Shown here piece after piece: positions 24,475 to 35,399 of a DNA stretch of 64,000 nt (its first letter is position 1; each line of letters begins with the position of its first letter). This DNA comes from Sphingopyxis sp. (GTDB taxonomy: Bacteria; Pseudomonadota; Alphaproteobacteria; Sphingomonadales; Sphingomonadaceae), in the NCBI RefSeq assembly GCF_016704835.1, contig NZ_JADIZJ010000021.1, positions 868,001 to 932,000 of the forward strand. The letters are read 5' to 3'. A program made the translations under genes and the position numbers. The notes under the pieces were generated by a model. That model saw only the letters and a list, made by a program, of their open reading frames with translations, did no database searches and was not told where the DNA came from.

Positions 24475-26820
24475 ATGACCGAGTCGCATCATGACCATGC
24501 GAAATGCGCCCATTCCGGATCGAAGGCTCCAGGAACGGTGATTGACCCCGTCTGCGGAATGAGCGTCGATTCTGCGACGACCACGCATGTAGCGACCCAT
24601 GACGGCGTCCATCACTATTTTTGCAGCGCTGCCTGTCTAACCAAGTTCAAGGCCGACCCATCACGCTATATGAGCGATGCGCCGCGACCGGCAGAGCCGG
24701 TGCCAGACGGCGCGATCTGGACCTGCCCGATGCATCCGGAGGTCCAGCAGTCCGGGCCGGGAAGCTGCCCGATCTGCGGCATGGCCTTGGAACCGATGAC
24801 GCCGACGCTCAACGATGGACCGTCGCCCGAATATGCCGACATGAAGCGGCGCTTTGTAATCGGCCTCATCCTCGCTTTGCCGGTGGTTGCGCTCGAAATG
24901 GGCGGGCATCTGACCGGACTGCGCCATTATCTGGATGGAAACATCGCCAACCTGATCCAGATGGTTCTGGCGACGCCGGTGGTCCTGTGGGCGGGCTGGC
25001 CATTTTTCGAACGCGGCTGGGCCTCGGTGAAAAGCCGCCACCTCAACATGTTCACCCTGATTGCGATGGGAACGGGCGTTGCCTGGATCTACAGCATCGC
25101 GGCGGCGCTCGCGCCCGGTATGTTCCCGCCCGCGTTTCGCGCAATGGACGGCTCAGTCGCGGTCTATTTCGAGGCGGCTGCGGTCATTACCGTGCTGGTC
25201 TTGCTTGGCCAACTGCTTGAACTGCGTGCCCGGGAAACAACCAGCGGTGCGATTCGCGCATTGCTCGACCTTTCGCCCAAGCTCGCCCGCCGGGTTCGTC
25301 CTGATGGTAGTGACGAGGAGATCACACTCCACCAGGTTCTGGTCGGCGACACGCTCCGCGTTCGCCCAGGCGAGAAGGTTCCGGTTGATGGCGTGGTGCT
25401 GGAGGGCCGCGGCACGGTCGATGAATCGATGGTGACTGGCGAGTCCATGCCGGTGACCAAGGAGGCTGCGTCAAAGCTGATCGGTGGCACGATCAACCAG
25501 ACCGGCGGCCTCGTGATGCGCGCCGAGAAGATCGGGCGCGACACCATGCTGGCGCGCATCGTCCAGATGGTAGCAGAAGCCCAGCGCAGTCGTGCGCCGA
25601 TCCAGCGGCTTGCCGACACCGTGTCGGGCTGGTTCGTGCCGGCGGTGATCGCTGTCGCGGCGATCGCGTTCGTCGTCTGGTCCCTGGTCGGCCCAACGCC
25701 GGCAATGGGCTATGGCCTGATTGCAGCGGTGGCCGTGCTGATCATCGCCTGCCCCTGTGCGCTTGGCCTCGCGACCCCGATGTCAATCATGGTGGGGGTC
25801 GGACGCGGTGCGCAGGCCGGTATCCTCATCAAGAACGCCGAGGCGCTCGAACGCATGGAGAAAGTCGATACGCTTGTCGTCGACAAGACCGGTACACTCA
25901 CCGAGGGCAAGCCCGCGGTGGTTGCGATCGAGACGGCTGAAGGGTTCGACAGCCAAGAGGTTCTGCGCCTTGCCGCGAGCCTCGAACGCAGCAGCGAGCA
26001 TCCGCTGGCCCTGGCGATTGTCAGGGATGCAGAAGCCAAAGGGCTCGCAATCAGCGAACCGGGCGACGTCGATCAGCCAGTCGGCAAGGGCATAACCGGC
26101 ATCGTCGACGGACATCGGCTTGTTGCTGGAAATGCCCGCTTTCTTGAGGAACAAGGGGTCTCGACTGCCCAGTTGGCGCAACGTGCTGACGCCCTGCGCG
26201 CTGACGGGGCGACCGCAATTTTCCTTGGCATAGATGGTAAGGTTGCGGGTGCCATCGGCATTGCCGATCAGGTTAAGCAGACTACGCCTGCCGCGCTCAA
26301 GGCGCTGGCCGAAGCGGGCATCCATGTCATCATGTTGACCGGAGACAATCGCGTCACGGCTGAGGCCATCGCGCGGCGGCTTGGCATCGACGACGTCGAA
26401 GCCGATGTGTTGCCAGACCAAAAGAGCGCGATCGTCAAGCGCTTGAGGGACGAAGGCAGAATCGTGGCGATGGCAGGCGACGGTGTGAACGACGCCCCTG
26501 CGCTTGCCGCTGCCGATGTCGGCATCGCCATGGGCACCGGCACAGACGTTGCGATTGAAAGCGCAGGCATCACACTGCTCAAGGGCGATTTGACGGGGAT
26601 AGCGCGTGCCCGGCACCTCAGTCATGCAACCATGACCAACATCCGGCAGAACCTGTTCTTCGCCTTTGCCTACAACGTCGCTGGTATCCCGGTGGCTGCG
26701 GGCGCGCTCTACCCGCTGTTCGGCATCATGCTTTCACCGATCATCGCAGCGGCGGCGATGGCGCTTTCCTCGGTCAGCGTCATCGGCAATTCGCTGCGTC
26801 TCAGGAGGATTGCGCTATGA
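24475..26820 (+). CDS. copper-exporting P1B-type ATPase with YHS and heavy-metal-binding domains
   Basis: A 781-residue P-type ATPase. The N-terminus carries a YHS-like domain (DPVCGMSVDS, about residue 24, ending FCSAACLTKF) and a second metal-binding domain (WTCPMHPEV, then GSCPICGMALEPM, about 83-115). The core has TGES, CPCALGLATP (about 426), DKTGTLTEG (about 470), the HP motif SEHPLA and GDGVNDAPA. CPC and YN/MSS-type last helices indicate Cu(I) export. The ATG at 24475 follows GAGGAG and lies just after the CueR operator; the frame upstream is non-homologous. Confidence 0.93.
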   Translation: MTESHHDHAKCAHSGSKAPGTVIDPVCGMSVDSATTTHVATHDGVHHYFCSAACLTKFKADPSRYMSDAPRPAEPVPDGAIWTCPMHPEVQQSGPGSCPICGMALEPMTPTLNDGPSPEYADMKRRFVIGLILALPVVALEMGGHLTGLRHYLDGNIANLIQMVLATPVVLWAGWPFFERGWASVKSRHLNMFTLIAMGTGVAWIYSIAAALAPGMFPPAFRAMDGSVAVYFEAAAVITVLVLLGQLLELRARETTSGAIRALLDLSPKLARRVRPDGSDEEITLHQVLVGDTLRVRPGEKVPVDGVVLEGRGTVDESMVTGESMPVTKEAASKLIGGTINQTGGLVMRAEKIGRDTMLARIVQMVAEAQRSRAPIQRLADTVSGWFVPAVIAVAAIAFVVWSLVGPTPAMGYGLIAAVAVLIIACPCALGLATPMSIMVGVGRGAQAGILIKNAEALERMEKVDTLVVDKTGTLTEGKPAVVAIETAEGFDSQEVLRLAASLERSSEHPLALAIVRDAEAKGLAISEPGDVDQPVGKGITGIVDGHRLVAGNARFLEEQGVSTAQLAQRADALRADGATAIFLGIDGKVAGAIGIADQVKQTTPAALKALAEAGIHVIMLTGDNRVTAEAIARRLGIDDVEADVLPDQKSAIVKRLRDEGRIVAMAGDGVNDAPALAAADVGIAMGTGTDVAIESAGITLLKGDLTGIARARHLSHATMTNIRQNLFFAFAYNVAGIPVAAGALYPLFGIMLSPIIAAAAMALSSVSVIGNSLRLRRIAL

Positions 26821-27020
26821 ACCTTTCCAGCAAGCGCGCGTGGCTGCTGGCCGCGGCTTCGGCCGCGCTGATCGCTGCTTTCCTGCTCTATCCGGAACAC
26901 CGGCAGCACTTCTTCGGGCTGATCCCTTACGCATTCCTGTTCGCCTGCCCGCTGCTGCACTTCTTCCATGGCGGCCACCACCAAGGACGCCACCCGAAGT
27001 TCGGCGAACGGCAGCCATGA
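26817..27020 (+). CDS. DUF2933-like small membrane protein
   Basis: A 67-residue protein with two hydrophobic segments and a His-rich C-terminus (LLHFFHGGHHQGRH). It resembles DUF2933 proteins often encoded next to copper P-type ATPases. It overlaps the ATPase stop by four bases and its own stop overlaps cueR, so translation is coupled. The histidines may bind metal; the function is unknown. Confidence 0.7.
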   Translation: MNLSSKRAWLLAAASAALIAAFLLYPEHRQHFFGLIPYAFLFACPLLHFFHGGHHQGRHPKFGERQP

Positions 27021-27415
27021 ACATCGGACAGGCCTCGAAGACCACTGGCGTGTCGGAGCGGATGATCCGACACTATGAGCGCGTAGGGCTGATGCCGCCC
27101 CCTGACCGACGCGACAATGGTTATAGGGATTATTCGCCGCAATCGGTCGAGCGTCTGCGCTTCATCGCGAACGCCCGCGATCTTGGGTTCTCGCTGGAGG
27201 AGATCGCCACTCTCCTCGGCCTGTGGGACGACCGCGAGCGGACGAGCAGTGAGGTGAAGACCGTTGCCCTGGCACATGCCGAAGATCTTGGTCGCAAGGC
27301 GGCGGCGCTTGAAGCCATGCGCTGCGCTTTGCTGGAACTTGCCGAAGGGTGCAGCGGCGACAACAGGCCGGATTGTCCGATATTGAGTGGGCTGGCAGAG
27401 CGGCGGGCTCGATAA
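27017..27415 (+). CDS. cueR: CueR-like MerR-family copper regulator
   Basis: A 132-residue MerR protein with an N-terminal winged helix (MNIGQASKTTGVSERMIRHYERVGLM) and a long dimer helix. The C-terminal loop EGCSGDNRPDCPIL matches the two-cysteine Cu(I)/Ag(I) site of CueR, with seven residues between the cysteines. It is the last gene of the ATPase-DUF2933-cueR operon, and a CueR-type dyad precedes that operon, so it should activate its own expression with the ATPase. The ATG at 27017 overlaps the previous stop. Confidence 0.9.
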   Translation: MNIGQASKTTGVSERMIRHYERVGLMPPPDRRDNGYRDYSPQSVERLRFIANARDLGFSLEEIATLLGLWDDRERTSSEVKTVALAHAEDLGRKAAALEAMRCALLELAEGCSGDNRPDCPILSGLAERRAR

Positions 27416-27524
27416 TCAGACACTTTGGCAGATCGCCAGCATAAGCGATAAGCCGTCATCGCCAATACCGCTTTGTTTCGATCCATTCGTCATGGGCATC
27501 AGCGGCTGCTTCCAGTTTAGCTTC

Positions 27525-27764
27525 CTAAGTGTCTTTAGAGAGCAGCGTTACTGCACCGGGATCGTTTACAACGCCTAACCGCTCAAGCATCTGCATCGCA
27601 GTCGTGAGACCATCGAGCGCGCCAAGCTGATCCTGAAATTCCTCAAAGGCGGCGGCGAACTTCTTGAACTGTCGCCCCTTGCGCTTGCGTTCGAACAGGT
27701 TTTTGAAAAGTGCCGCAGCATAGCGCGATTTTTTGTCGTCATTGCTGCTAGGCATTGACGACAA
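27525..27764 (-). pseudogene. CHAD-domain C-terminal remnant
   Basis: A 79-codon frame with KKSRYAAALFKNLFERKRKG and EEFQDQLGALDGLTTAMQML. This resembles the last helices of CHAD domains (K-x-R-Y ... LQ-D-x-LG), which bind polyphosphate. Full CHAD domains exceed 200 residues, so this is a left-over. The function is lost. Confidence 0.45.
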
Positions 27765-28297
27765 GATTCCACATCGTGTCAGTCAGGCCGGACGATCTCC
27801 CAACATCGGCATTTGCATGGTCAAGATGAACTGATGATCAATTGCGAACTTGAATATTTCCCATTTAACGCTGATGCCTTTCAAGAATGAGAAGGCGAAC
27901 AATCCTAGAATGAGCGGGGAAAAATGCAGGTCAAACTTGCAGTCTTCGTTTGAGACTTAATACAAGAAAGAAGCCAAGCAGCCCCAAAAGAAGCCCCCGC
28001 CGTGGCGTACAGCAGCAAATCCCATCACCAAAAGCGAACATAGTGGTCACGCACTTCGCATATAGGCATAGTGGAAACCCGAAGAGGATCGGTGAAAGCA
28101 TCGGTGCCATTACTCGCACACTCTTTACAAGAACCTCTCCCCCGCATGATCCTCAAACAACTCAGCGGCCCGCACATAGCTGTCGCCTGCCAAAGTTGAT
28201 GTCATCGCAGCGTTCGATCGTAGGACTTCCGTGCCATAATTAACGACAACGCCGCTCGTGCGTTTACACGCCCGGCAATTGATTTACCTTCCCGACC
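27765..28297. other. intergenic stretch, nothing recognised
   Basis: About 530 bases of lower GC than its surroundings. One minus-strand frame ends in a membrane-like helix (LLLGLLGFFLVLSLKRRLQV), but there is no upstream protein to go with it. No RNA gene or clear repeat is visible. Confidence 0.35.
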
Positions 28298-29548
28298 ATG
28301 TCCGAAACCCCTTCCTGGCGTGCCGGCTTCGAGCTGGAAGTCATTCTTGGCGACCTCGGCGAGCCTCGTTTTGAGAGAGAGCTGCGCGAAGGAGAGGCCA
28401 TGGACGAGGCCTCGCCCGCCTTCTGCCGAGCATTCGCGGCCAAATTGCGGGACCGGACAGGCCGCGCCTGGTCCGCCCCATCCGGAACCCCGAAGCAGCC
28501 CGGCTTTTATGTCGTCCCTGAATATGGGCTCGATCCACTGAACTGGCCTGAAGATCGCCTGGCAGGCGTAGAATTGCTGACCCCTCCCCTGCCCCTGGAC
28601 GATGCCGAGATGGTCAGATCTGAGTTATGCGACGCGATCTACGAGATCGACGGCGATTTCAACTTCTTCGAAAGTGAGCATACCGCCAACTGCGGTTGGC
28701 ACATCAACATCGATGCCGGGAATGGCCATCGGCTCGATCCCGACCGGTTCATCGTCGGCGTCGATGAATTGCTGCTGCTCGCGAACAACGACCGGCTGTT
28801 CAGCCGCTACACGGCCTTGCAGCGCCATGCCGTCGGCGTGCCGCTATTGCGGCATCTGGCGCATGATCCGACCGGCAAATTCCTGCTTGGCTCGGCGCTT
28901 GGTAACTTGCTCGAGGCCCGCGCCGGGCGCGACAAAGGCTATGCCGCCAATTTCGCCAAGCTGGACAAGGGCTACTTGGAGTTGCGCCATTTCAGCGCGG
29001 AAGCGTTCTTCAACGGCCCTCGCCTCACCGAACAACTCGAGCGCATTCCCGCCGCCTTCGACGTCTGGCCCACCTACAGCAAACCCTTCGAGCAAGCCTT
29101 TCGCCAGAAGTTTCTGCTGCTCTCGCGCTGGCTTGCCCGAAATCGCGACAAACTGGCGTGGAACCTGGCTCACGGCCTGGTCGCCGCCTCGGGCCAGGTT
29201 CATTTCGTCGACGAACCGCTCGGCCACGTGATGGCCGACGGCCTGGTCGAACTCAATCTGTTCGGGCGCGGCGCGTACGAGTATGTCGCCACCATCCGCG
29301 ACATTGTCCTCTCGGATATCCCCGAAGCGGTCGCCCTGCTCGCGCTGGATCTTGCCGAGCTTTACAACCTTGGCGTCCGGCAACGGGTCAGCGGCAACAA
29401 AGCCTTCCAGCGCGCCGTGCTCCAGCTCGCGGCCTCGTTGCGGAAGGATGCAAGTCTTTCAAGCGCGGCCCAACTTGAGGCGCTGGCCCATGCGGAGGCA
29501 CAGCGCCGAAAGATGCACCCGTACTCTGATGGGATCGCCGCGTCATAG
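28298..29548 (+). CDS. putative amidoligase-family enzyme
   Basis: A 416-residue cytoplasmic protein. Features suggest the Amidoligase_2 family, distantly related to glutamine synthetase and glutamate-cysteine ligases: an early GFELEV strand with acidic residues (about 10-15), GVELLTPPLPLDDAE (about 92), the ANCGWHINID metal/ATP-site-like segment (about 130) and GYLELRHFSAEAFF (about 228). Such enzymes form amide or peptide bonds, often on secondary metabolites or cell-surface targets. No partner genes (gamma-glutamylcyclotransferase-like or peptidase) are nearby, so the substrate is unknown. It is intact, unlike the frameshifted genes that follow. Confidence 0.6.
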   Translation: MSETPSWRAGFELEVILGDLGEPRFERELREGEAMDEASPAFCRAFAAKLRDRTGRAWSAPSGTPKQPGFYVVPEYGLDPLNWPEDRLAGVELLTPPLPLDDAEMVRSELCDAIYEIDGDFNFFESEHTANCGWHINIDAGNGHRLDPDRFIVGVDELLLLANNDRLFSRYTALQRHAVGVPLLRHLAHDPTGKFLLGSALGNLLEARAGRDKGYAANFAKLDKGYLELRHFSAEAFFNGPRLTEQLERIPAAFDVWPTYSKPFEQAFRQKFLLLSRWLARNRDKLAWNLAHGLVAASGQVHFVDEPLGHVMADGLVELNLFGRGAYEYVATIRDIVLSDIPEAVALLALDLAELYNLGVRQRVSGNKAFQRAVLQLAASLRKDASLSSAAQLEALAHAEAQRRKMHPYSDGIAAS

Positions 29549-29560
29549 CGTCATGGCAGA

Positions 29561-30715
29561 CTAGGAACCCGGCTGCCCGCCACCATCGCGCAAGCGTCCC
29601 AGCACCCGCGCCGCGGCATTGTTCCCTACGGCCAGCTCGCGGGCATAGCGCAGCGCGGTGGTCGGCGACGACCAGCGTAGGGCCAGCGCGATCCCGGCGC
29701 CGTCTTCGCCCGCCGCGAACAAGTCCTGGGTCAGCCCCACCCGGAACGAATGGGCGCTAAGCGAGCGGACCGTGTCTCCTTCCATCCCGGCTTCCAGCTC
29801 CAACATGGCCAAGGTCGATAGCCTCGAACACCCGGCGGCGCAGGATCGCCACCACGCCTTGCCGGGTGAGCGGCTTCTGGCCGATATAGTGCCGCTGAGT
29901 CTGCTCCCCGCATCGTCTGGCGGACTGGTCAGCACGTTGATCCGCCGGAACACCGCCCTTGCGTGATCCCGCTCGCCAGCAGCCAGGCCGAGAGGCGCGC
30001 CATGGTGTCGGGCGAGAGCCAAGCCAGAGCCCCTCCCCAGCTGGTCGGTCTTCGAATGCGCGATCTCAAGCCGCCCGCTCCCATCCACAGCCTGACTGAG
30101 ATCGGCTACCGTTGCCCCGACCAGCTCGGAAACTCGCAGGCCTGCGTCGTAGGCAAGGCTGATGAGCGCCGCATCGCGCTTGCCCGTGATGTCGGTACCG
30201 CACGAGGCGAGCAGCCCCTGATCGTCACCCCTTCGGGCGGCGCCTGCCCCTCCGCCATCGCCTCGCCAAACCGCAGCGGCGCGGCCTGACGCTGCCGTTC
30301 GCGCCTCTTACGCCGGATCGCTTTCAGCGTGTCGCGAACCATCCCCGCCTGCGTTGGCAGCGGCTCCTTCTCGCCGAACCCGAGGATGCGGTGGATCCGG
30401 GCGATCGAGGCGATCCGCCGCGCCAGCGTCGCGGGTTTGGCCGGGGCCCGGATTTCCGATCCCTTGGCCAGCCAGTGAAGATAGTGGACGAGGCTTTCCG
30501 GATCGGCAGGAACCGCGGTGACGACGGGCCGCCGCGACTTGCACCAGGCAAGGAAGCACCGGAGGTCGGCGGTGATGGCCGCCTTTGTCGCCGGCGCCAT
30601 CGCCGCAACCGCCGCCTCGAGCGCCAGCGGGCGCGCGGCGCGCGCGTCGACCAAGCGGGGCATGCGCGCCCAGCACCAGCTCGACCGAGGACCGGAAAGG
30701 TCGATCAGCGGTCAT
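29561..30715 (-). pseudogene. tyrosine recombinase/integrase, frameshifted
   Basis: Three frames are needed. The N-terminus is MTADRPFRSSVELVLGAHAP. The core-binding domain is ARPLALEAAVAAMAPATKAAI to LKAIRRKRRERQRQAAPLRF. The catalytic end has SAHSFRVGLTQDLFAAGEDG and TTALRYARELAVGNNAAARV. The H-x-x-R and final Tyr of the tyrosine-recombinase site are visible (HSFR, RYAREL). At least two or three single-base shifts break the gene. It may have been the integrase or resolvase of the neighbouring tni-containing element. Confidence 0.75.
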
Positions 30716-30937
30716 ACGCGAAGGGTACTTCGAGCGGCGTGCATGGGGCAATTTCTGGCCAAAATGGGCATTTCCGGCAAGCTCGATTTTACCATAACAT
30801 CCGATTATGGAAAATCCGTGTTTTCAGGGGGTCGAATGATAGGATACCAAACTGGCGTTTAGGTGAACTTTGCATTGACCGCATTTTCCGGCGCAATTAT
30901 CCCACCTTCCGATGTACATCGCGCCGAGACATTTCCA

Positions 30938-31904
30938 GTGAAACAGTCAACCGACGCCAGTCCTATCGCTTTCCGGATCGGCCAGATCGACGCGCTGGCC
31001 AAGACCCTGCTCGCCTCCCCTGCCCTCTATTCCCCGGAAATGCGCGCGTCGCTGGCGCTGCGCTGGCTCAGCCGGGCGTGGCAGCAATACCGCCAGGACC
31101 GGGCAATCACACTCGGTCCCGCGCTGATCGGGGCCGAATGCGCGACCGAGCGCAATGCCTTCTGACCCTGTTCGAACAGGCCCTGCCGCGCCGCGAAAGC
31201 TGCTTTCCCAGGCGGTCCGGACCGTGCGCAAGATCGCCATCCGGCCGATGGCGAGCGAGGTCACCGAGGCCGAAACGATCGTCGCAGCAAGCACCGATGA
31301 GCTCGAGCGGGTGCTCACCGTACTCGCCCAGCCCAAGCGGCCCACTGCGCCGCTGGAGCGCCTGCTCGAGCTGGTCGACGGGTTTCGCTATTCAACCGGC
31401 GATGAACCCGATCCCCTGTCCGCGACCGCGCGAACCCCGTGCTGGGCGATCAACCTGGCCGCCACAGCGCGCGGCGACGCGTTTCGCCTGAGCGAGACCG
31501 CCCTGCCCTTCCCGGGCCTGGCCCAGCGCCGGCTGTTCCGCGCTGATCGCGGCGCGCAAGAAAGGCGCGCCGACGCGCCGCGAACATCTGCTCGAGGCGC
31601 TGCACGCCACCGCCTGCGACATCGCCCGGCTTCCGCGCGCGGCGGAGGTCTTCACGCGTGAATTTCCGAGCCAACGGACCAACTCGCGGCTGTACCTCGC
31701 CTGGATGCTGCTATTCGGCCTCGGCGGGTTGACGCCGGCCCAGCTCGCCCGCGCGCTGCCAGCGACCAAGGCCGGGGCAGGCAAGCTCCTGCGCCAGTTG
31801 GAGGCAGGCCATTTGGCGCGCAGTCGGGGCCATTCGCGCCCTTCCTGTGCACCCTCAATATCCCGGTGGCCATGCCCGACTGGCGTTACCTGGGCTCAAA
31901 ATAG
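30938..31904 (+). pseudogene. helix-turn-helix protein gene, frameshifted
   Basis: The N-terminal part (ASPIAFRIGQIDALAKTLLASPALYS, then RWLSRAWQQYRQDRAITLG) is in one frame. The middle (KLLSQAVRTVRKIAIRPMASE ... LVDGFRYSTG) is in another. The end (RKKGAPTRREHLLEALHATACDIARL, LYLAWMLLFGLGGLTPAQLARALPATKAGAGKLL, finishing MPDWRYLGSK) is in a third. The LTPAQLARAL segment looks like a winged-helix DNA-binding domain and resembles one at 35.6-35.8 kb. I do not recognise the family. It points towards the tni genes and overlaps the end of tniQ. Confidence 0.5.
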
Positions 31905-32882
31905 CTGCCGCGGGCAGCCCCAGCAGGCCGCCGAAGTGGCGCTCGAACACCGCCGCCCTGGCCTCATCGATATCCCTGCGCTCCCGCACCCAGGCATAGG
32001 CGCGCAGCAAGTCGAGGAACTCCGGCGCCATCCACGCCGAGGCTGACTTGGGCGGAGCACAGGCCCGCAGGCGGTAAGGCATTTTCACAGGCGCTTGAAC
32101 GCCGCCGCCGACTGTCGGACATTCGGGCAATCGTGCCGCAACCAGACGCTCGAAGCGGCGCGCAAGCGCATGCCGGTTGCCATGCGCGAGGGCCAGCATG
32201 CCGATGCGATCGGCCGAAAAGTGGAACAGGTTTGCGGCGAAACGGGCATGGTAGCGTTTGTTGGGCGGCGCCATGCCATGCCCATCGCGGGAGCCGGCCA
32301 GATAGGCCAATTCCGCCGCATTACGCCGCAGCGCGCCTGGTCGAACCCGGTATGCCCAGCGTCGCCGCTCCGCCACAATGGTAGCCAATCCCAGATCCGC
32401 TTGCGAAATCGGGCTCGCAACGTCCCGCAACAGGCTGGCCATGTCGGTCAACGGCAGCTCGTGGTCGTGGCAACGCCAGCTTGCCCGCAAGATCCATTCC
32501 CGGCGGACGATCATCGGCTTGCCCGCCCGTCCCGCTTCGTACCAGCAGCGCGCACAGGCGTATCGCCTTATGCGCCGCGGCAGCACGTCGTGCGCCTGGC
32601 AGGCGAGAAAAGTGGCGGAAATCCTGTCGTTTTGGCATTGCACGGCCCAGGCGAGGCGCTCGACCAGATTGGCAAGGCACTGTGCCAAGCCACGTCCAGC
32701 CCCCGCGCCGCGCGCTGGGTCGTATCCAGCAAGAGCCGGTTCGATCCCGACATGGCGGAAAAGCGCCGCACGGGTCGTCTCGTGGGCCCGGGTCACCGGT
32801 CGATCCAGGAGTCGAAACATTCATCGGCAAGCGGTCGCACCCGGAACGCCAGCGGCTCCGGCTCGAGCCCGAGCGCGATCAC
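31855..32882 (-). pseudogene. tniQ: tniQ, transposition target-selection protein, frameshifted
   Basis: The start GTG overlaps the tniB stop. The N-terminus (GLEPEPLAFRVRPLADECFDSWIDR) is the TniQ/TnsD-type P-x-x-D-E-S/C-x-x-S-W pattern. It is then thrown out of frame by one missing G, after which TRAHETTRAALFRHVGIEPA continues normally. Zinc-finger cysteines are visible (CARCWYEAGRAGKP). About 342 residues in all. In Tn5053/Tn402-like elements TniQ works with TniA and TniB to choose the insertion site. Confidence 0.75.
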
Positions 32883-33715
32883 CGCGCCGGGTGACCGGGG
32901 AGCAAACCCGCAGCCTCACGGATATCGGCGAATTCGACGCATTCGCGGCCGTGACGACGCGCAACCTTCTGTCCCCAGTGCGGCAGCCGTTTGAAGTTGC
33001 CGGTAACCCCGAGACTGTGGCGCCACAGGAATTCGGCGATTTCCGGCTCAGCAAGCCGGTCAGGCTCAATCAGCTGCATCCCGTGCGCCAGAACGCGGAT
33101 CAGCCGCTGCGATGCCTCGCCAGGCGCGCCAGGGGATTGAGCCGCACGATGATCGAGCGATAGGCCAGCTCGACATCTTCGGCAAAGATGTCCGCCGCGA
33201 CGTCAGGCCCGGCGACCACCATCGGGACATTGCCCTCGCTCATCCAGGAAGCGGAATGCATCAGGCGTGTCGCGCCGCGCCCTGCCGCCAGCGGTGAGGA
33301 TGGCATGGACATTATCGATCCCCACGAGCCTTGTGCGCTGCCGACGCAGGAGTTCAACCACCTTGAGATCGGCAATACGGTGGGTTTTCCCGGTGATCGG
33401 CCAGCCCTGCTTCCACAGCAGCGTCAGGTTGATCTTGAGCGCGGTTGAACCCGACGGAATGACCGTGCGCAACATCGGCTCGTAACGGGCCTCACCCCAA
33501 TCGGCAGGTTCGGGAAAATCGAGCGCAATCCGGCGCTGGGTCTCGCGCAGGATCGAGGTCTTGCCCATCCCCGACTGGCCGACAAGCAAGACGCAGGGCG
33601 GTCGCTCGTCAGGCTCGTCGTGCGCCAGTTCGACCAGTGTCGTAACCGCCGTGCGCGCTACGTCGAAATCGATCCAGAAGGCTGAATTTCCGCTCATTTG
33701 CGCCATTTCAGCCAA
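32879..33715 (-). pseudogene. tniB: tniB, AAA ATPase of a Tn5053/Tn402-like module, frameshifted
   Basis: The first ~140 residues contain the Walker A motif LLVGQSGMGKTSIL and the Walker B-like TRLVGIDNVHAILTAG, as in TniB/TnsC-type ATPases that activate the transposase. The frame then breaks. MSEGNVPMVVAGPDVAADIF continues in a second frame and EPDRLAEPEIAEFLWRHSLG, ending GLLPGHPAR, in a third. At least two one-base shifts. It starts 28 bases after tniA and its stop overlaps the tniQ GTG. Confidence 0.75.
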
Positions 33716-33743
33716 TCATTGTCCGGCAGATCCGCAGCCGGGA

Positions 33744-35359
33744 TCAATGAACTTCGGCCCGTTCGATCCGCCCCTTGGCCTGGGGTGAGTGTGCCACGCC
33801 TTCGCGCTCCTGCCGCTTGCGCTCTTGTCGGCTACTCGCTGTGCGCTGCCGTGCCATGGCGACTTCGCGCCGCGCGGCCTGAATGTACCGGGCGGTCGCT
33901 GCCTTTGCGCCATCCGCCTGAAACGCCGCCCCTGCCCGCCGCTGGCGTTGCCGTTCGGCTTCCCATTCGGGCTCGCTGATATCTGGGTAGTCGCCGACCA
34001 CGGGCAAGACTACGAACTGGCCATCGATCTCCGCATAGATCCGCTGCAGCGTGCGCTCATCATGATGCACGGTGATTTGTTGGCCAATTCGGGCCGCCAG
34101 AACCGGATTCCAGTAGCGGCGGTGCAGGATTTGAACGCCGTAAGCCTGAACGGTTCGCTGCCGCGCCGGCAGGAACTGGCGGGTGAGATGCTCAACATCA
34201 AGGCAAGCCGGTAGCAGCGGAGAATGGCCCGAAACCGCCGTTTTCCACGCCTGTGCAGGACATTGTCCGCCCAGCCCCTTGTGCGGACCGTTGTGATAGA
34301 TGGCGATCTGGAACAGCAGCCAGCGCTCGAATTCGGGCAAGGTCATCGCTGCCGCCTGTCCGGCGTCATAACCATCGCGCTGGGTGACATTGCCGCCCGT
34401 CGCACCAGGTAGCAGCCGCATCTTCCCAACCATTGTGCCGATCAGGCGCTCGATGTGGCCTCCGAAGTGGGCCGGTCCGCGTGGACGGATGTCGGGATCG
34501 ATGCCGTTGGCCAGGCAAGCTCGCCTGAAGCTCTCCGCCCGGTGCGGTGCTGCGTGATCGGCATGGAGCCGCCGGAATTGCCCATACATCGGGTAGGAGA
34601 CATCGACGCCCAATTGCTCAAGCAGCGGTTCCTTGGGCAGCAAGGCGTTGGCCACCGCCCGGCCACAGCGGAAAATCGAAGGATCGCCGAAACTGACATA
34701 AAAGCCCAGAATACTGCGGGTCCAGACCTCAACCAGCAACGTTATCCAGGGGCGGGCGAGCTCCTCGCGATGTACGCTGTCGACGAGAATCACATCTGCC
34801 CGCGTATGATCCATCTGCACGAGATCGAGCAGGCCCGCTGTGATAGGCGCCCGGATGAGGCTCATGGGCGCTGCGCTGCTTCGAGCCCATGCTCGAGGAG
34901 GCCCGCTGAGGCTCCGGATATCTCGCCGATCAACCTGATCAGAGTGCGCTCGCTCGGTACCTCGCCCGGCGCGAAGCAGAACTCCCCATCCTGCGCGATC
35001 AAAGACCATGAATTTCCCGGGCTGCCAGGGCCGCAGTGGCGGTGGCTTTGTCAGGAATACTTCCTGGGTAAGCCGGTCGATCGCCTCCCTCACCGGCTCG
35101 GCGATGCGATGACTGCCAATCCGGGGACCGCGGGGGTTGGAGCCAAGCTCGACGCCACAGGATTTGCGCGAAATCTGCCTACTAGTCGTCGTATCTGACG
35201 GTCGCTCAGCCCTGACTGGGCAGCGACAGCGTCAATGACTTGTGCTGTCAGTGGCCCGTCGAGTGGGACGAGGCGTCTGAAGATGGGGTAGAGTTCCGCA
35301 CCTGTCGCCAGAGCTTCCGTGGACGCGACTTTCGTGCGGCTCGGTTTGCGTTCGATCAC
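33744..35359 (-). pseudogene. tniA: tniA, DDE transposase with Mu-type C-terminus, frameshifted
   Basis: The N-terminal helix-turn-helix part (GLSDRQIRRLVGRFRANPV) is in one frame. The rest, from about 35090, is in another, with a further disturbed stretch around 34870-35030. The catalytic core shows DDE candidates in VQMDHTRADVILVD, LHADHAAPHR and GGHIERLIG, followed by a basic C-terminal domain. This is the integrase-like transposase of Tn5053/Tn402-type transposons. Loss of frame in the N-terminal third makes it inactive as written. Confidence 0.75.
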
Positions 35360-35399
35360 CCGACCTCCCGTGGCCGGATATCGACCGATTCAATGACAT

